Position numbers and translations under genes: made by a program
The notes under the pieces: generated by a model
The model's input: the letters and a program-made list of their open reading frames with translations, nothing else
What the model was told of the DNA's origin: nothing
Database searches by the model: none
Shown here: one piece after another, positions 13,701-57,190 of the stretch
How positions within the stretch are numbered: the first letter of the stretch is position 1
How the letters are laid out: every line of letters starts with the position of its first letter
Assembly (NCBI GenBank): GCA_002633005.1
Contig: NMRA01000070.1
Span: 440,271 to 504,270, forward strand
Source: Phoronis australis
Lineage: Eukaryota; Phoronida; Phoronidae
Direction: 5' to 3'
Length of the DNA stretch: 64,000 bases

Positions 13701-16700
13701 AAAATGACAGTTTTCATCAAAATGTCCGTTGAAGGCATGAATAAAGATTTTTAGTCCTCAAGGATTCAGAAAAGATAAACTTAATAACTTTGTGGATTCA
13801 AAACATTCAGTAAGTTGCTTGATGAAATAACACCTTAGACCATGTTACCTTTGTAGATGGTTGATGTACCAGACACTTCAGCGGCAGATACAGATGTGAT
13901 AACATCTACAAAAACCACACTGACCAAAACCAGTCAATCAAAGCCTGTGCTGTCTCCGCCCAAGACACGCCAGAAGACCAAGGTTGCCATGGCCACTGGC
14001 CAATCCCCTGCTGAGACAACCACACCTTCAAGACCCCAGACTCCGCCCCCGGCACAGTCTGTTTCTTCTCCTCGTAGTACCACCAGTGGATCTTTAGACA
14101 GGTTTGTAATCTTCAGTGAGTAGCTGTGTTAAGGGGGATATTTTCTACTGCTAGGCATGTGAACTGAAGTCCAACATGGCCTAACTTTTTTAGTTTTCAG
14201 CAATTTAATTTCTGAAACAACATGGAGGATTTGGATTATGTGATGTCACGAGTACATCAATGCTTTCTTGTACTGTGCTCCGTTTTTATTCACACGATAA
14301 TAGGTATTGTATTGTTTCATATTTTAGAATTATCTATTGTAATTTATTTTATTGCTGCTTTAGCACTGTTTTAAAATTTTAAGCTGTATAAAATTGTTTT
14401 GTTGTTGTTATGATTTCCATGTATCAATAGCTATTTTTGTTATTATTATTAATTGTTATTCTTGTTACTCTTATTATTCTTATTATGACCACCTTTATTT
14501 CGTCATTGCTGCCGTCATTGTTATAGTCATCTCCCTTACACATAGGTCATCAACTCAAAGTCCTGTTGTCCATGCGGCCTATGCCTTGGATAGTCACAAC
14601 TATGCCAAAAGCCCCATACTCGAGATACCATCCGACACTGTCACCTCTGCCAGACCTGAAGATGTCGACAATACTGAAGAAGTTGACAGCGATGTTGAAA
14701 TTATTGAAATCGACGATAATATTACGGTGTCTGATCAGTCTCAATCGAGCAAAATAGAAGTTGAAGGTACGAGGGGGGCAAACTTTCAAGATTCTAGCCT
14801 CTATGCAAATGATCGTGATGCGCAAGGCAAGGTTGCTGAAGTTACACCTAGTGTTGATTTGTCGAAACTCGAGCAGAGCAATTTGAAAACGGATGCTAGC
14901 GTGAAGATATGTATCACTGTTAAGGATGAGTTAAACTCAGCTATTATTCCAAGCACTGTGGCCCTGACAGATGTGACCAGGCCATTGTCAATTCAAACAA
15001 AATTCGTTGCCGCAACATCGGGACCAAATTCTAGCGGTACAGACACGGCATCGGAAATGGGTAGTAATCTGAGCTCTCCGGTTATCCGCCCAAGCACATT
15101 GGCGTTGCATAGTCCTGGGCAGCTCGCCCAGGCCGTGCAGGTTAAGGTTGAGGAAGGAGGTCAAAGGTCATGTCCAGATGTGCCCGGTTCAAAGAGTCCC
15201 AAACCTCGCGCCAAACATGCTGCTTTTACACCCAAGGTAGGTGAAGTTTGATGTGTGAAAACTAGTTAGAGGTAATGGTTTTATTTGAATGTTATGTAAT
15301 GTGGTTGACTACCTGCTTATATAACTGCAATCAGGGCTTGGAATTTTCCGCGGAAACGCGGATTTCCGCTTTTTTCAAATGTGCTTTCCGCTTTTTTTAT
15401 AATATTTCCGCGTAAAAAATCGGATTTGATATAAAATTTCCGCGGCAAATTCCTTTCTTACCGCGGCGTTGCAGACGACGTTCACCTCGAAAAGCAGAAG
15501 TTGCTCTTTATGTTTCGGAGGAACGTAAATTGTCAACATTGCCGGGGCATCTGGGACAGCGTGGTGGGATTTTCAATGGCGTCTCTTGTTATTGTTAAGC
15601 GTGGCGACAAATACTACCGCTCTGCAACCAAAAATGTGTGGGTTGGGAGTGGACGGGCGAGCTAAAAGGACGCAGACACATGCTACTGATGGTGGTAACT
15701 TTTTTTTTTTTAGTCCTCCCGATTTTTGTCGGGGAAAGGTTCAACATTGACCATTTCAAGGCTGGTTATCGGGGCATGATTTGGGCCGTAAAAGTTTCAA
15801 AGTTTCCGCGTTTTTTGTCATTGGCCATTCCAAGCCCTGTGCAATGCATTAATTCAATTTGTTATCCATTTGTATATGAGAAGATAAAGTAACAGCTTGA
15901 TTGTGAAGATGTTCGGTGCATTCTATATAAAAAAAGAAGTCCTTGCAGCTGATATAGCACCAGTGGAAATTAATTACATTTGTGAAAACGAATCAAAACG
16001 TGCTGTAGTTCACATTAAGTTTTGTACGAGAATGTTAAGAAATGGTGAACCACTTCACTCTTGAGTACAAATTGCTTAGCCATCCACAAAGCTGACTAAC
16101 GTTACCCACACACAGTGCATGGCGCATGTGAACTCAGCAGACATCATTTTTTTATTGTGGGCAGGATCTGCTGCAACTTCTTAAGAATGTGGAAGAAGAA
16201 ATTTCATCTTGTGAACATCATGTTGAGGAAGAGCATGCCAAGAGAAAGAAATACAAGGTAGTGTANTCATTTTCTCTGCCTTAAGTAGCCAAACTAATAT
16301 TTTTATTTTGTGCTCTTTCAAATTGTCACCTGTGTGGGTTACCAGTGATTCGAACCTTGAGGGGAAATTTTCAATCACTTGAGGGGAACTTTTAGGCCTC
16401 GTGAGGGAATTTCGCGTTGTTTTTCAATGTTTTTGAGAGGGGTATAGGGCTGATATTTGGCCCCAAAATCGAGGGCCCTGTCCTTTTTGGAAAGTAATAC
16501 ATCATGTTTCAACTGTAGTCATGGAAACACAGCCTGACTGGCCAGATTCACTGGTTGTTACTATGATGCTCAGCAACCCAGATGTGACAAAATGTGATCA
16601 CACTTTCGAAAACATTTATCAATTTTACCCGGAATATTTTTCTTCATCGCGTCGTATGGCAACGACCCTACGCTTCCGAATCTAAACGTAGGGATTATAA

Positions 16701-17372
16701 AAGAGACAGTTGAATGTACATATTTTGTCTATTGCCATTCGAGCAATGTGGAACAAAACTATGCCTATTGGTCAATTAGCGGAGCTATTGTAGTGAGCCT
16801 AGTTTTGGAGCATGCTTCTTATCTGTGCGAATTAGGCGGTATAGCGAGTAGTGTTCATCCATTGTTGATGTGGTTAGAGTTGCCAACGCAAATTGATTGG
16901 TTCTAGTTTTAAGATGGCTAGTTTGATTTGACCTAATTTATGACATAACATGGTCAGCAGGGTCAAGCCAACTTGGAACCCAAAAATCACTTCTGATCTG
17001 ATTAAGGAACTAGTTGGTTCTCAGTTTCTACTTGAAAAGGTCACTTTTTGGACATGAGATGGGTTCACAACAACTTTTAACTGAAAACCAGTACATGTGT
17101 TTATTATGTTGATAGTGTCAAATGCCTTTGTTAAATGTAGAAAAATTTCACCATTATGATACTTCTTTTAGATTGATGACTGCCGCCGGACCCACAACTA
17201 CGATGAGTTCATCTGTACTTTTCTGACCATGTTGGCCGAGCAGGGTCAGCTGGGTGGGCTTGTGCAGCAACACATGGTGGTCAAGCGAAGGCAAGGGGTG
17301 AACGTTGGCAAATTACACAAGAATAGGAACAATAACAACAGGAAAAAATCTAGGTCCAAAAAGAAGAGGTGA
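1740..17372 (+). CDS. BAP1: BAP1/calypso ubiquitin C-terminal hydrolase, complete, 13 exons
   Basis: Exons read directly: 1740-1776, 7192-7221, 7780-7834, 9568-9697, 9827-9946, 10355-10559, 11313-11391, 11941-12058, 12885-12899, 13857-14101, 14546-15236, 16165-16257, 17172-17372. All have GT/AG ends and consistent phase, giving 672 residues (human BAP1 is 729). The start is chosen because [13 protein letters not shown] followed by [10 protein letters not shown] is the known BAP1 N-terminus. The UCH domain spans about residues 1-240, with oxyanion Gln84, catalytic Cys90 (in PNSCATH), His168 (MEAFHF) and Asp183 (FELDG). A disordered middle carries the HCF-1-binding-type motif SHNY (361-364) and TDTASEMGS (510-518). 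The C-terminal ULD-type domain starts near residue 576 and ends in a Lys/Arg/Asn-rich tail. Known role of the family: with ASX/ASXL it deubiquitinates H2A in the nucleus. Introns hold no other gene; intron 1 is 5.4 kb. A single N at 16265 is intronic. Confidence 0.96.
2260..2498. repeat. GGGCC-ended MITE, copy 1
   Basis: The left end GGGCCTGTTCCAAGA is an imperfect inverted repeat of the right end TTGGAATGGGCCC. The interior is AT-rich and itself partly palindromic (CTTAAG, TTTAAGATTTGTCTTAGCT). There is no coding capacity. A diverged relative with the same order of motifs lies at 26558-26717. The family name is not known to me. Confidence 0.65.
4295..4545. repeat. Possible tRNA-related SINE remnant
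   Basis: The motif GCTTGGCTCACA(C/T)GCC occurs twice (about 4313 and 4499). The first copy is followed by CCGATTCGAATCTC, which resembles an RNA polymerase III B box. This could be a decayed dimeric SINE. No poly-A tail or target duplication is visible, so the call is weak. Confidence 0.3.
6880..7021. repeat. GC-richer interspersed repeat ending GAGTTTACGGTA
   Basis: Inside an AT-rich intron this block has short internal repeats (GTGGGCGATTA, GTGGGCGCTTAAA, TGGGCGATTATG) and an end GCGAGTTTACGGTA. The inverted end (TTACCGTAAACTC) appears at about 60669, suggesting an interspersed family. No coding capacity is seen. Confidence 0.4.
9175..9395. repeat. AGGGCTTGGAA-TIR element, relative 1
   Basis: It starts AGGCTTGGAATTTTC and ends TTTCAAGCCCTG, imperfect inverted repeats shared with the 508-bp element at 15332-15839. 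The interior (TTTTGTCATTGGTTATTTCAAG near the end) matches the end of that element and, inverted, the start of the copy at 27075. It lies just before BAP1 exon 4. Confidence 0.55.
9568..12058 (+). other. BAP1: BAP1 catalytic-domain exons 4-8
   Basis: These five exons (9568-9697, 9827-9946, 10355-10559, 11313-11391, 11941-12058) encode residues 41-258, the core of the UCH fold. Exon 4 gives [19 protein letters not shown] and ends with the oxyanion glutamine. Exon 5 opens with the active-site cysteine motif. Exon 6 gives AHNSHARPE, then the catalytic histidine and aspartate and YPIDHG. Exon 8 gives [15 protein letters not shown]. All catalytic residues are present, one position lower than in the human numbering, so the enzyme should be active. 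Confidence 0.95.
12885..12899 (+). other. BAP1: BAP1 15-nt microexon (residues LLDDK)
   Basis: Between the exon ending at 12058 and the one starting at 13857 there is a tiny block flanked by a good acceptor (pyrimidine run then TTTCAG) and a consensus donor (AAG|GTAAGC). It encodes five residues that continue the helix after ETLQK. Both ends are phase 0, so leaving it out keeps the frame. The call rests on splice sites and on helix continuity; no transcript was available. Confidence 0.75.
14546..15236 (+). other. BAP1: BAP1 large linker exon with HCF-1 motif and acidic SIM-like patch
   Basis: This 691-nt exon encodes residues 345-575, mostly low complexity. The HCF-1-binding-type motif SHNY (14592-14603) sits in [10 protein letters not shown], which matches the vertebrate BAP1 context. 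It is followed by an acidic stretch containing VEIIEIDD (residues 395-402), and by TDTASEMGS (15039-15065), also shared with vertebrate BAP1. The open frame extends upstream of 14546 into AT-rich intron, but the acceptor TTACACATAG fixes the exon start and keeps phase with exon 10. Confidence 0.9.
15332..15839. repeat. 508-bp non-autonomous TIR element with flanking TGCAAT duplication
   Basis: It begins CAGGGCTTGGAATTTTCC and ends GGCCATTCCAAGCCCTG, so the outer 13-15 bases are inverted repeats. It is flanked on both sides by TGCAAT (15326-15331 and 15840-15845), a likely target-site duplication. The interior is GC-rich at the left (repeated CCGCGG and TTTCCGC) with no transposase frame. It sits in the BAP1 intron between exons 11 and 12. 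Confidence 0.75.
16165..17372 (+). other. BAP1: BAP1 C-terminal ULD-type domain exons
   Basis: Exons 16165-16257 and 17172-17372 encode residues 576-672. They start [13 protein letters not shown], continue through [17 protein letters not shown], and end with [14 protein letters not shown] and a basic Asn/Lys/Arg tail. In the BAP1 family this domain binds the DEUBAD domain of ASX/ASXL, and the basic tail supports nuclear entry and nucleosome binding. The stop is TGA at 17370-17372. Confidence 0.93.
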
Positions 17373-17670
17373 TAGATGTGCCTCTGTGGGTGACTCGGCA
17401 ATTACAAACTTGAGCAGTATTTTCTGAACATTGGAAGAGAGTGTGCTGGTAATTTTGATGTTGTTTCCAAAGGTCACCAGTTTGATGGATAGGTTTGTAT
17501 ATTACGACCAGTAAATCGAATCAATCAGACAATCTTTCATTGTGAAGCGTTTGACAATGAAACAGTTGACTGTTTATTTTTTGCACCATCTATTGTCAAC
17601 AGTGTCTCCACCAAGTGCTGGATATCCAAAGGTGTTAACTGGTCCAATAAACCTTACTTGGATGGTATAA
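17373..17670 (+). other. BAP1: BAP1 3' UTR with AATAAA at 17646-17651
   Basis: The first AATAAA downstream of the TGA is at 17646-17651, giving a 3' UTR of about 300 nt if used. The exact cleavage site is not known. Later sites could give longer forms. Confidence 0.55.
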
Positions 17671-18427
17671 CTTGTACCAGTGACTAACATATTTAATTTC
17701 TAGGTGTCTGAATTGAATTGGAGTCAATTTGAAGACTGGCCAAGCATCATTGTCACAGACTTATATTTGAAGAACATATTGGAACAGGTCACCAATATGA
17801 AAAATAACGTCTCTGGTGAATCCTTAAAAGTTTTAAGAAATGCTCATATGTAGCAGCCACTTGCCTTGGCTCTCTTTGCTTAGACTTTATTTGCCTTACT
17901 CGTTGGAAATTTATACAGTTTTATGCAAACGCTGGGCGTTTGGACATGGCAATTTTCATAAATACAGTAAAACTCGCACACGAGTCGAATCCAGCCAGAC
18001 TGTGAGATTTTGAACACGAAGGCAGCAATTTTCTTTTATTGCTTTTGCCAAAGAAATAGATTGACCAGTTTTGACGATTTGAAATACTGAAAGCAGATGC
18101 ATAGGTTTCTAAGATGACCAAGATTTGAATCTGATTACGAGAGGCAAAATCTGCATCATTTTAATATCTTTTACACATATGGTCAAGTTGTTAGATATAG
18201 TATAGATATTATGCTTTTGAGCCACTACATAAGCCATCTTCCGAAAATCTGCTTACACTGTGTCTGGCACTCAATTAGCCGTGTTGGCAATTCATATTTT
18301 TTACGTTTGTCCGAGTCTGTTATTTGAGTTACGAGACAGTGGATTTTAGTGAAATTTGACAGATAGGTTTCTGTTAAGGAGACAACAAATGAATGCCTTT
18401 TCATTGTTCGGTAGATTCAACATTCTG
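17671..18427. other. Intergenic DNA downstream of BAP1
   Basis: No coding exon is recognised. The motif TACAGTAAAACTCGCA at about 17965 recurs inverted at about 22284, suggesting ends of a dispersed element. Otherwise the stretch is plain AT-rich sequence leading into the repeat array. Confidence 0.4.
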
Positions 18428-19995
18428 CATCACCTAATGGCCATTTTTATGCGCCCACATATTTATATGGATGGGCTGGCATGAGCAAACTTTCAGATGG
18501 ATCCGACTACCGGTTTGCCCCCTAGTGGCAATTTTAGTTTTTTTACGTTTACCTCAGTCTGTATCTTCAAAAGTCCTGAATGGATTTTCATAAAATTTGG
18601 TATATAGGCACCTATTGGTGAGATGACGCTATTCTCCCGTTTTCAGATAGATTTGACGAAGTTTGCACCACCTAGTGGCCATTTTTACTGTTTTTGAGTC
18701 TTTTTTGCGTCCACCCCTCTATCAATCAAACCGCTCAAAGAATGATTGTGAAAATTGGCATGTATGTTCTTATTATGAAGTGGACGGCTGACGTCAATTT
18801 TTCGACTAGTTCGACTACTGTGGCGCCTCCTAATGGCAGTTTTGTTTTTTTTGCGCTCATGGCTGTATCTATACTTCCGGACGGATCTGACTACTGGTGT
18901 GCCCCCTAGTAGCAATTTTAGTTTTTATGTTTACCAGTCTGTATCTTCCAAGGTCCTCAACAGATTTTCATAAAATTTTGAATATAGGCATCTATTGGCG
19001 AGATGACGCTATTGTCATGTTTTTGGATGGAATCGGGGTATTTTGCGCCACCTGGTGGCAATTATTGTTGTTTTCAAATCTCGTTTTTGGCGTACACCCC
19101 TCGATCAACCAAATCATTCTAGGGACGGTTTTGAAAATTGGCGTATATGTTTTCAGTGTGAAGAGGATGTTTGATGATGGCGACTGACTACTGTGGCACC
19201 TCCTAGTGGTAGTTTTTTGCGCCCGTAGCTGTATCTCCAAAATCCACTGCAGGATCTTTATTAGATTTATTAAGTGAATTTATATGAAAATAACAGTCGA
19301 CGACTTTCAGGCTGATGGAAAGGACGCTGTGCCCATAAGTGGCAATTTCATTTTGTTCCGTGTTCCTTTGTTTCTCTAAAGTTCCTCGACAGATTTTTAT
19401 GAAATATGGCATGTTCCCATTTTTGGATGGATTGTACATTTTTGCTCCATTTAGTGGCCATTTTTATGATATAAATAAATAACCCTAAAAGCACACCATT
19501 TGTGATGCATTCGTGGGCGCATTTCAACGCTCCACGTTGCTCTTATTTTTTTAGTCCATTTTTGGCATCCGTCAAACTGCTCAAAGGATCATTTCTATTA
19601 TACCTAGTTGTGTGCCTGATGAGAAGACCATGGTTTACGCAGATTTTCGGACGGCCGGGTCTTGAAATTTGTGATGTCCCCTTGTGTATTTTTTTGCGAC
19701 CATGGCTATAGGTTTACTTATTGTGACAATGGCTGCCTAGGACGTTTTGGATGGCTGACGTCCACTGTCCCCCTAGTGGCAATTTTAGTTTCTACGCTTG
19801 CCTTTGTATCTTTGGATTCCTCTAGTGGATTTTTATGAATTTTTATTGGCAGATAGTTTTGTAAGAGAGAGACGTCTTCCCTATTTTGGACGGGTTCGAC
19901 ATATTCTGTGCCACGCAACGATCATTTTTATGATACTAACAAACCATTTGCAGTGCAGTAGTGGGTGCATTCCAACGCTCTGCATTGCTCTTGTA
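18428..19995 (+). repeat. Degenerate tandem array with CC(A/C)CCTAGTGGC boxes and ~375-bp higher-order unit
   Basis: About eleven copies of a box like CC(A/C)CCTAGTGGC(A/C)ATTTT occur at roughly 18428, 18519, 18669, 18825, 18900, 19044, 19195, 19328, 19443, 19765 and 19907. Two adjacent blocks (18519-18899 and 18900-19270) repeat the same order: box, TCTGTATCTTC, GATTTTCATAAAATTT, AGATGACGCTATT, box, CACCCCTC(T/G)ATCAA, GAAAATTGGC. This gives a higher-order period near 375 bp. Further on, GTGGG(C/T)GCATT(T/C)CAACGCTC recurs at about 19513 and 19965. The left end ATGCGCCCACATATTTATATG (18449) also occurs in the palindrome at 37037-37066. No intact protein is encoded. Confidence 0.7.
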
Positions 19996-22900
19996 ATATT
20001 TTAACTTTAAAGTTAGACAATATCGACTTCCGTTACTTTGTGGCGAGCCTCCACTGAATCGTGGAACGAAACTTGAGATTTGAGATTTGTCTGTGTACAT
20101 ATTTATAAGGCAAGCCTAGTGAATTATCAACAAATCTTATTAGCGTGAAACGACAGGTCCCGGTACCGGAATTAGTTACTTCTGCTAGAAAGCAAATCAG
20201 TTTCCCCTATATGTACTGTGATGGAGATATTCTAATGAACCACATAATGACATCATCACAACTCTGCCCTCTCCCATCATAAATCGTCCTCTTCTCCAAA
20301 CCCCCTCCTCCTCAAGTGATGACGTAATATGTGAGTGCTCCCTAACCACATGAACACCATCAGATTTTTCAAAGAAAACCACTACAAGGCATAACTGATG
20401 AATATATCTTTAATCAACATTATTCTGAGGGCAATGTGCAGAGTAGTCTCGGGTTTCACTCTGAGAACTGACCAGTCACCTTGCAGTTCAACTCAGTGAC
20501 ATAAAACTAATGAGCTTTAAGGCTAGTCCAGAATTACAAACAACCTATACACCAAAATGAATATGAACGTGAGTATAATAACTTAATGAAGATGTTACAA
20601 ATAACATAATATACAAACTAAGTAAATTGAAAGTCGATGCAAATATGCCAAACTAATCATTCATTTTGTCATTCATTCTTGACACTCATTGTAATTCTGT
20701 TACTTCATATTTTAAATATACTTGAAAATATAAGTGCAAAGGTGTTTCAGAAAGACTAACCCAGCAAAAGATGCAAGATTTCAAATTCAGTCCATTTTCA
20801 TTTCATGGACCAATACGCATGTTCACATTTCCTGCACCTTGCGGAAGAAAAACCTATTCTTATCTACTGTGACGAGTGTTCAACCAGCCAGAGCTAACAT
20901 ACAGCTTTCTCAAAGGGCACACTGTCACACCAAGGTAGCTCTCAATACAAGCTCGAAAATGGGACAAAACCTCAATGGGAATAGTTTTACACTCTGCGTA
21001 ATAAGAACAGAGTAGACGAGGTGCTATTTGAGGCTCACTTTTGGCCAAAGTTAGTGCTCATCCCTAGCCCGCTCCATCAAGACATTAAGACAGGTTTGAA
21101 CGTTTTGAGAATGAGATTAGTGCGACAGGGCCATAAGAAAGCTTAGTACAATTTACCAACCAACAAGGTCTCTATAGCAACTGACATCACTTCACCACAC
21201 CAACGAATTACACATGTAAATATGTTGTGTTCTGATGTGGCGCATAGGTTGTTCCTCTAAAACATTCAGCAATGATTTCTTCAAGAATCCCGACTTCTGT
21301 CCATGTCTGAATACTTAGGACAGAACTCTGTCACAGATTAAATTTAAAAATGCCAGCAACAGCTTTGCCAAGGTCAAAACTGCATTTTCACAAATCAAGC
21401 AGATATATAATTACATCAGAAACACTGAAACTGCTGGTCCCATGAAATCATCGCTGAATGTTTCACAAGTTTTTCTTTCATTGTTTATGCTTTCTGTTGG
21501 AAATGTTTATACATGAAGAAAATTTGGTCTGCATATACTTGCCAAATGTTTTATCTTATTTTCGCATCAAATGCACCACAAACTTGTAATAAATAAATAT
21601 TTAACAGTATTGATTTTAACACAATGAAAGTTGTGAAAAAGACCAACTCGTTCCAACAAGAATCAATTTTACTGCTTTCAACGTGAATAATGTACAGTTT
21701 TTCAACTGGGCATAGGCCTGAACAGAAACAACCCCCATTTTCCGGAAACATTTTACACACGTCAATATGACAGTATTCATAACAAAATATTAATAATCAC
21801 TACATACAAAGTCTGAGCCTATTATAAATCTCTAAGATATGTCTATATACATTATGGAAGTCTACATAGCCTTTGGCTTCTACCCTTTATTTTTCCTCTC
21901 CTATGCCTTTCAACGTCTTGAATTACAAATGAAGTTCAAATTGACCTTAGAAATAATTCCAGCTTCATTTAGTTGGAAATATAATCACTCGACTGTCAAA
22001 CAGAATGGTTGTGGTAACACACGGTACAAAGTTGTAATCCCACTTAGCAAAGTGCTGCATACCAACCTCAAAACTTTCAAGAGCCGATGCCTTTGAATTC
22101 GGTTTAAATAAGGTAACAGTAGATATTTTAGGCTACCTGTAACAACAGTATATCTCACATAAGCTGGACGTGCGTTAAGTTGTACTTTCGCTTAACTCGG
22201 GGAGAAAATGTCCTGTAGTATAGTTACTTTAGTTTGCGCACTTTCCCTCACTAAACAATCTCTGGCTGGTTAGATTCAACTTATGCGAGTTTTACTGTAC
22301 AGGCATTGAAGAATTACAGAACGCTTATGAATATAACAGAAATCAGCAATAGTAACTTACAGGGATCCAGGATTTTGAGAAGCATTTTAATGGCTGCTAT
22401 TCAGTGGAGAAAATGATTATCGAAATCCGGAATCCCTATAAAAGGCTACAATCCAGAAATATGAACAACAAAGTTGAACAAAATAATCATATGTATCCAC
22501 ATGAACAGATGTCAAGAATGTAACACAACGTAACACAATGTAAGGTTTGAACTCTTAAACCAAACCAGCCAATGTTAAACGATAGTTAAACCTTGCATTG
22601 TTATATATCAAAGGCCAAGAGCTCCTATAAGCTAAAACCATAAACATCAAACAAACTTGGAATAACGACCGTTCACTCACTGTCTCCAAACTACTTTTTC
22701 CAAGCATAATCTGAATATCAAATTAAGATCTTTACCATAGAAGTTCAACTCTGTCCAAACTTATTTTACATACGCAATTTAAATATCAAACCGAGTTCCT
22801 TCCCCACAAAAGTGCAGTTAAAAACAATTACAATTTTTTAAGGGCACAAAGCAAAGAACAAGGCCTCTTGGCAAACAAGTTGTACACGCACAAATCTACA

Positions 22901-23060
22901 CAAGTGTACAGTTAATTCTCCAGGTTCCCTAGTGGCAGGTCACGTTATCTAGAACTAATTAGGTCCTTAACCCCTTGCTTAAATAAGCAGTGTCTGGTGG
23001 TTAGGTCACCCCCTTCTGCATACAACACCAAAATCCCCTTACATTTACTAATAATTACTG
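19996..23060. other. Intergenic DNA and possible distal WNK 3' UTR
   Basis: No coding exon is recognised on either strand. A second inverted AATAAA (21886-21891) could serve a longer WNK 3' UTR. At 22155-22305 there is a repeat-like block ending GCGAGTTTTACTGTA, whose inverse occurs at about 17965. Short open frames here lack domain features. Confidence 0.4.
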
Positions 23061-23381
23061 TACAAAAATCATGTTCAAGGTTTATTTATGAAAGACAAAG
23101 GCAAATGTGTGTGACAGTTGGGCCGTTAGTATTGGTGTGACCGTAGATATCGCATTTAGTTCTACTAGATGTAACAAAGACAACAGGCCGAACAAATTAC
23201 GAACGAGATACGAAACAACCACAACCTCTTCAAAATGGTTTGACTAACTGCCAATAAATTTACAGCCAAATTCTTGACCACCTTAATCCAATGAAGCCAG
23301 AATTGGCTCACTTTGCGTGTGGCGCAACGTGTACACATATCCCCTATGGAAATGTCACATCAACGACGAGCAGCTCGTGGG
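23061..23381 (-). other. Wnk: WNK proximal 3' UTR with AATAAA at 23081-23086 (- strand)
   Basis: Downstream of the TGA at 23382-23384, the first AATAAA on the - strand is at 23081-23086, giving a 3' UTR of about 300-320 nt if used. The cleavage site itself cannot be read from sequence. Confidence 0.5.

Positions 23382-57190
<33,809 letters not shown>

Noticed and set aside
18685-19240. Several overlapping open frames on both strands in the 18.4-20 kb array
   Set aside because: They recur because the DNA repeats; none is conserved between units and stops differ among copies.
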